Assembly: GCF_026013605.1 (NCBI RefSeq)
Contig: NZ_JAPDPJ010000058.1
Location: 1-37,742, forward strand
Source: Plebeiibacterium sediminum
GTDB taxonomy: Bacteria; Bacteroidota; Bacteroidia; Bacteroidales; Marinilabiliaceae
Length of the DNA: 37,742 nt
Reading direction: 5' to 3'
Shown here: positions 34,298 through 37,742 of the stretch, in pieces
Layout: every line of letters starts with the position of its first letter
Numbering within the stretch: the stretch's first letter is position 1
Notes under the pieces: model-generated
Told to the model about the DNA's origin: nothing
Seen by the model: the letters and a program-made list of their open reading frames with translations, nothing else
Database searches by the model: none
Translations under genes and position numbers: made by a program

Positions 34298-35644
34298 ATG
34301 ATGGACATTCAGTTATTAACCGCCATTTCTCCGGTTGACGGAAGATATAGAAGTAAAGTTGATGGATTAGCGCTTTATTTCTCAGAATATGCTTTAATCC
34401 GTTATCGGGTTCTTGTTGAAATTGAATATTTTATTACGCTATGTGAGCAACCATTGCCACAACTAGCAGATTTTGATAAATCTTTATATGGAGAATTAAG
34501 AAAGATCTATAAAGAATTTCAATTAGAGGATGCAGAAAGAATTAAAGAAATAGAGGGGGTAACAAATCATGATGTTAAAGCTGTTGAATATTTTATTAAA
34601 GAAAAATTTGATGCTTTAAAACTTGATAGATATAAGGAGTTTATTCATTTTGGTTTAACATCTCAAGATATCAATAATACAGCTATTCCTTATTCGTTAA
34701 GAGACGCTGTTAATGAAATATATTATCCTTTATTAGAGGAGTTGATAGGTCAATTGGAAGATTTGGCAACAGAGTGGAAAGACGTTTCAATGTTGGCAAA
34801 AACTCATGGCCAGCCTGCTTCTCCAACAAGATTAGGTAAAGAAATGATGGTTTTTGTAACACGTTTAAAAACTCAACTTTCTTTATTAAAAGGAATTCCT
34901 TGTTCAGCTAAATTTGGTGGAGCTACAGGTAACTTTAATGCTCATAAAGTAGCTTATCCTGAAATTGATTGGGTAGAATTTGGAAATCATTTTGTAAATG
35001 ATGTTTTAAAATTAGATAGAGAGCAGTATACAACTCAGATATCAAACTATGATAATTTAGGAGCTATCTTTGATAATATTAAGCGTATTAATACAATTAT
35101 GCTTGATTTATCTCGTGATTTCTGGACCTACGTTATGATGGAATACTTTAAGCAAAAGATTAAAAAAGGTGAGGTTGGTTCAAGTGCTATGCCACATAAA
35201 GTAAATCCAATTGACTTTGAAAATGCAGAAGGAAACCTTGGTATTGCTAATTCAATTCTAGAGCATCTTTCGGCTAAACTTCCTGTTTCCAGATTACAAA
35301 GGGATTTAACAGATTCAACAGTTTTAAGAAATATTGGTGTACCTATTGCACATACAGTTATTTCAATTAAGTCTTTACAAAAAGGTTTAAGTAAACTATT
35401 ATTAAACCAACAAGCTATTGAAAGAGATTTAGAGGCTAATTGGGCTGTAGTTGCAGAGGCTATTCAAACTATTTTGCGTAGAGAAGCTTATCCAAATCCA
35501 TACGAAGCATTAAAGGCCTTAACTCGTACCAACGAGGGGATTAATGCTAAAACTATTGCAGAGTTCATTACAGGATTAGATGTGTCTGAAGAGATTAAAG
35601 AAGAACTTCGTTCTATATCTCCTCAATCTTATACAGGAATGTAA
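34298..35644 (+). CDS. purB: Adenylosuccinate lyase
   Basis: Splits SAICAR and adenylosuccinate in purine synthesis. 448 residues, of the long E. coli-like PurB type. Seen: SPVDGRYRSK near the start, GVTNHDVKAVEYFIKE at 87-102, HFGLTSQDINNTA, the catalytic His170 in AKTHGQPASPT, and the fumarase/lyase signature GSSAMPHKVNPIDFENAEGN from residue 294, holding the catalytic Ser (295 or 296). Two adjacent ATG codons (34298 and 34301) can both serve as start. It is followed by a strong terminator. Confidence 0.96.
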   Translation: MMDIQLLTAISPVDGRYRSKVDGLALYFSEYALIRYRVLVEIEYFITLCEQPLPQLADFDKSLYGELRKIYKEFQLEDAERIKEIEGVTNHDVKAVEYFIKEKFDALKLDRYKEFIHFGLTSQDINNTAIPYSLRDAVNEIYYPLLEELIGQLEDLATEWKDVSMLAKTHGQPASPTRLGKEMMVFVTRLKTQLSLLKGIPCSAKFGGATGNFNAHKVAYPEIDWVEFGNHFVNDVLKLDREQYTTQISNYDNLGAIFDNIKRINTIMLDLSRDFWTYVMMEYFKQKIKKGEVGSSAMPHKVNPIDFENAEGNLGIANSILEHLSAKLPVSRLQRDLTDSTVLRNIGVPIAHTVISIKSLQKGLSKLLLNQQAIERDLEANWAVVAEAIQTILRREAYPNPYEALKALTRTNEGINAKTIAEFITGLDVSEEIKEELRSISPQSYTGM

Positions 35645-35668
35645 CCATTTCAGCATAAAAATTTTTTG

Positions 35669-35710
35669 AAGTCAGCTAGCATAAAATTACATTTGCAGCT
35701 GACTTTTTTT
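35669..35710 (+). terminator. Intrinsic terminator after purB
   Basis: AAGTCAGCT (35669-35677) pairs perfectly with AGCTGACTT (35697-35705), followed by a T7 run (35704-35710). Confidence 0.85.
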
Positions 35711-35717
35711 ATGTTTG
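35710..35717 (+). promoter_or_regulatory. Bacteroidota -7 box on the purB terminator T-tract
   Basis: TATGTTTG matches TAnnTTTG and begins with the last T of the purB terminator, 54 bases before the ABC transporter ATG. A second match, TACATTTG (35688-35695), lies within the terminator hairpin. No good -33 element at 17-23 bases. Confidence 0.45.
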
Positions 35718-35771
35718 CACAAGTCATCTTCTGATTATAAATGATCAGATGCTTAATTATTATATATTATA

Positions 35772-37592
35772 ATGAAAGATTTTTTTAAGATTCTAGGGCG
35801 CTTTATCCCACCATATAAGCGTCAGTTAATATTGAGTGTAATATTCAATTTACTTTCTGCATTGTTTTCAGTGGTAGCCATGTTATTTATGATTCCAATG
35901 CTCAATGTATTATTTCAAAAATCTCATGAAATAATGAATCTTGTTCCATGGACATTTACAAAAGAAGCGTTTGAGAATAACTTGTACTATTATATAACTC
36001 AAATAAAAATAGAATATGGGGTCTTAGCAATAATGCCTTTTATTGGAATTTTGATTTTGTTTACAACATTTTTAAAAGTTGGCTTTACTTATATGGCTTC
36101 GCACCAGACTGTGGCGATACGAAATAATGTTGTTAAAGACATCAGATTGCAATTGTTTAATAAATTAATGTCGTTACCATTAGGTTTTTATTCCGAAGAG
36201 AAAAAAGGCGATGTACTTTCTCGTGCCACAGGTGATGTTACTGAAGTTGAGAATTCAATTATGTCTTCTATTAATATGTTGCTTAAAAATCCTGTGATTA
36301 TTCTTGTATCTGTAGGTGCAATGGTAATTATGAGTTATAAGCTTACCATTTTTGTTTTTGTGATGTTGCCTATAGCCGGATGGATCATAGGAAAAACTGG
36401 TAAATCTTTAAAAAGAAAATCAAAGGTGTCTCAATCTTTAATGGGAAGTATTTTAGGCATTCTGGATGAATCAATTGGTGGTTTAAGAATTATCAAGGCG
36501 TTTAATGCCGAAAAAAGTATGACCAATAGATTTGAGGTGGAAACAGAAAACTATCGTTTAATAATGAATAAGGTACGAAGAAGATATCAAATGGCACACC
36601 CGCTGAGTGAATTTCTGGGTACTGTGGTTATTGTTGTATTAGTTTGGTATGGAGCTTATGTTGTTACGGATCAAAACGCTTCGTTTGGTGGTGCAACCTT
36701 TATGGCTTATATTGGTATCTTTTATCAGATTATTAATCCGGCTAAGCAGTTTTCAACAGGCTTTTTTAATATACAAAAAGGATTAGCTGCCATGGAACGT
36801 ATTGATAAAATTTTGTTAGCAGACAATAAGATTCTGGAGCAGGATGGAAGTCAATCCAAAAATAAATTTGAGGATAAGATTAAGTATAATAATGTTTCCT
36901 TTGGCTATAATGATAAGAAAGTATTGAAAAATGTTTCTTTGACGATTGAAAAGGGTAAGATGGTTGCTCTTGTAGGACAATCAGGTTCGGGGAAAACAAC
37001 TTTTGTGGATTTGCTGCCTCGGTTTCATGATGTGCAAGATGGTAATATAACTATTGATGGTGTTGATATTAGAGATATAAAAGTACATGATTTAAGAGGC
37101 TTGATGGGAAATGTAAATCAGGAGGCCATTTTATTTAACGATACCTTTTTTAATAATATTGCTTTTGGTGTTGAAAATGCAACACAGGAAGCTGTAGAAA
37201 AAGCTGCTAAGGTTGCCAATGCCCATGAGTTTATTATGGAAACGGAAGATGGTTATCAAACTTTGGTAGGAGATAGAGGTGGAAAATTATCAGGGGGACA
37301 ACGTCAAAGGATTAGTATTGCAAGAGCAATTCTTAAAAATCCAGATATTTTAATTTTGGATGAAGCAACTTCAGCTTTGGATACTGAATCTGAAAAACTG
37401 GTTCAGGAGGCTTTGGAGAATCTGATGAGTTCAAGAACATCTATTGTTATAGCTCACAGACTTTCAACGGTAAGAAATGCAGACTTGATATGTGTATTTA
37501 ATGAAGGTGAGATTGTTGAAAAAGGAACTCATGATGAGTTAGTTGCTCAGGGGGGTACCTATAGTAAATTACATGAATTACAGGTTCGATAA
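35772..37592 (+). CDS. MsbA-like ABC exporter (fused membrane and ATPase domains)
   Basis: 606 residues. The first 330 form a type I ABC exporter membrane domain of six helices, and about 365-606 the nucleotide-binding domain: Walker A VGQSGSGKTT at 401-410, Q-loop NQEAILFND, signature LSGGQRQR from 506, Walker B ILILDEATSALD near 525-536 with the catalytic Glu, and the H-loop IVIAHRLSTV. It works as a homodimer or heterodimer; a single gene with an intact Glu suggests a homodimer. Lipid A/phospholipid flippase activity (MsbA) is the usual annotation in Gram-negatives, but drug or lipid export cannot be separated by sequence. The organism's other ABC exporters are outside the window, so no symbol is given. 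Confidence 0.92.
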   Translation: MKDFFKILGRFIPPYKRQLILSVIFNLLSALFSVVAMLFMIPMLNVLFQKSHEIMNLVPWTFTKEAFENNLYYYITQIKIEYGVLAIMPFIGILILFTTFLKVGFTYMASHQTVAIRNNVVKDIRLQLFNKLMSLPLGFYSEEKKGDVLSRATGDVTEVENSIMSSINMLLKNPVIILVSVGAMVIMSYKLTIFVFVMLPIAGWIIGKTGKSLKRKSKVSQSLMGSILGILDESIGGLRIIKAFNAEKSMTNRFEVETENYRLIMNKVRRRYQMAHPLSEFLGTVVIVVLVWYGAYVVTDQNASFGGATFMAYIGIFYQIINPAKQFSTGFFNIQKGLAAMERIDKILLADNKILEQDGSQSKNKFEDKIKYNNVSFGYNDKKVLKNVSLTIEKGKMVALVGQSGSGKTTFVDLLPRFHDVQDGNITIDGVDIRDIKVHDLRGLMGNVNQEAILFNDTFFNNIAFGVENATQEAVEKAAKVANAHEFIMETEDGYQTLVGDRGGKLSGGQRQRISIARAILKNPDILILDEATSALDTESEKLVQEALENLMSSRTSIVIAHRLSTVRNADLICVFNEGEIVEKGTHDELVAQGGTYSKLHELQVR

Positions 37593-37615
37593 ATAAAGTA
37601 TTAAAATATACAAGC

Positions 37616-37654
37616 AAAGAGGTTGTTCAGCAAATAAGAACAACCTCTTTTTTT
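37616..37654 (+). terminator. Intrinsic terminator after the ABC exporter
   Basis: AAAGAGGTTGTT (37616-37627) pairs perfectly with AACAACCTCTTT (37639-37650) around an 11-base loop, followed by a T-tract to 37654. The remaining bases to the window end hold nothing recognisable. Confidence 0.9.
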
Positions 37655-37742
37655 GGATATGTAAGTATAACTCTGTCTGATTGATTTAGATTATTCAAAT
37701 TAAATTATCTTTTTTCTTAAAACCAATTCTCAAAAGCTTTAT

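Noticed and set aside
1-37742. CRISPR arrays, tRNA/rRNA genes, insertion sequences, prophage or integrase genes
   Set aside because: Read through all intergenic spaces: no regular repeat-spacer pattern, no cloverleaf with CCA or TTCGA arm, no transposase or integrase motifs. The window looks like core chromosome.

Overview
The window is typical chromosomal DNA of a member of the Bacteroidota. A marine or anaerobic lineage of the Bacteroidales/Marinilabiliales type is plausible, but the species cannot be named from sequence alone. The grounds are strong A+T richness, almost no Shine-Dalgarno sequences, several -7 boxes of the Bacteroidota form TAnnTTTG, and families typical of the phylum: a DUF3078 outer-membrane protein, a PD40 propeller protein, a short MenE, and an N-terminally extended RimK. 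No tRNA, rRNA, insertion sequence, phage gene or CRISPR array is visible. Most of the window is core metabolism.

Layout. 500-10577 (+): a nucleoid-associated protein, then the chorismate-to-menaquinone genes menF, menD, menB, menA, menC and menE. A methyl-accepting chemotaxis protein with its own boundaries sits between menB and menA. 10692-14517 (+): exported C1B cysteine peptidase, START-like protein, ComEC-like DNA channel. 14652-17484 (+): TrkA/TrkH potassium uptake. 17732-21091: cupin (+), then on the minus strand a YciO/Sua5 protein, a DUF3078 protein and an exported MsrB. 21289-25149 (+): etfB, etfA and an acyl-CoA dehydrogenase. 25197-27471 (-): a RimB-RimK fusion and a Tat-exported superoxide dismutase. 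27714-30799 (+): PD40 protein, DEDDh exonuclease, FAH-family enzyme. 31055-34142 (-): two related small acidic-tailed proteins, an NfeD/ClpP-class membrane protease, an EI24/CysZ-like membrane protein. 34298-37592 (+): purB and an MsbA-like ABC exporter.

How the genes work together. The men genes make the quinone of the respiratory chain, and EtfAB passes electrons from the acyl-CoA dehydrogenase towards such a quinone pool. The SOD and MsrB both carry export signals, so together they suggest oxidative defence outside the cytoplasm. Terminators and promoters are compact: at two places a -7 box directly follows the T-tract of the preceding terminator.

No large unknown system is visible. The best candidates for something undescribed are small: (1) a perfect hairpin ending exactly 28 nt before an ATG, followed by a C/A-rich CCAA...CTAACC...TAAA linker, seen twice (before comEC and before an orphan mini-ORF at 18923); (2) a pair of divergent small proteins with basic heads and Asp/Glu/Tyr tails, one preceded by a textbook Shine-Dalgarno; (3) a chemoreceptor lodged inside the menaquinone cluster and ending in a possible CheR-tethering pentapeptide.
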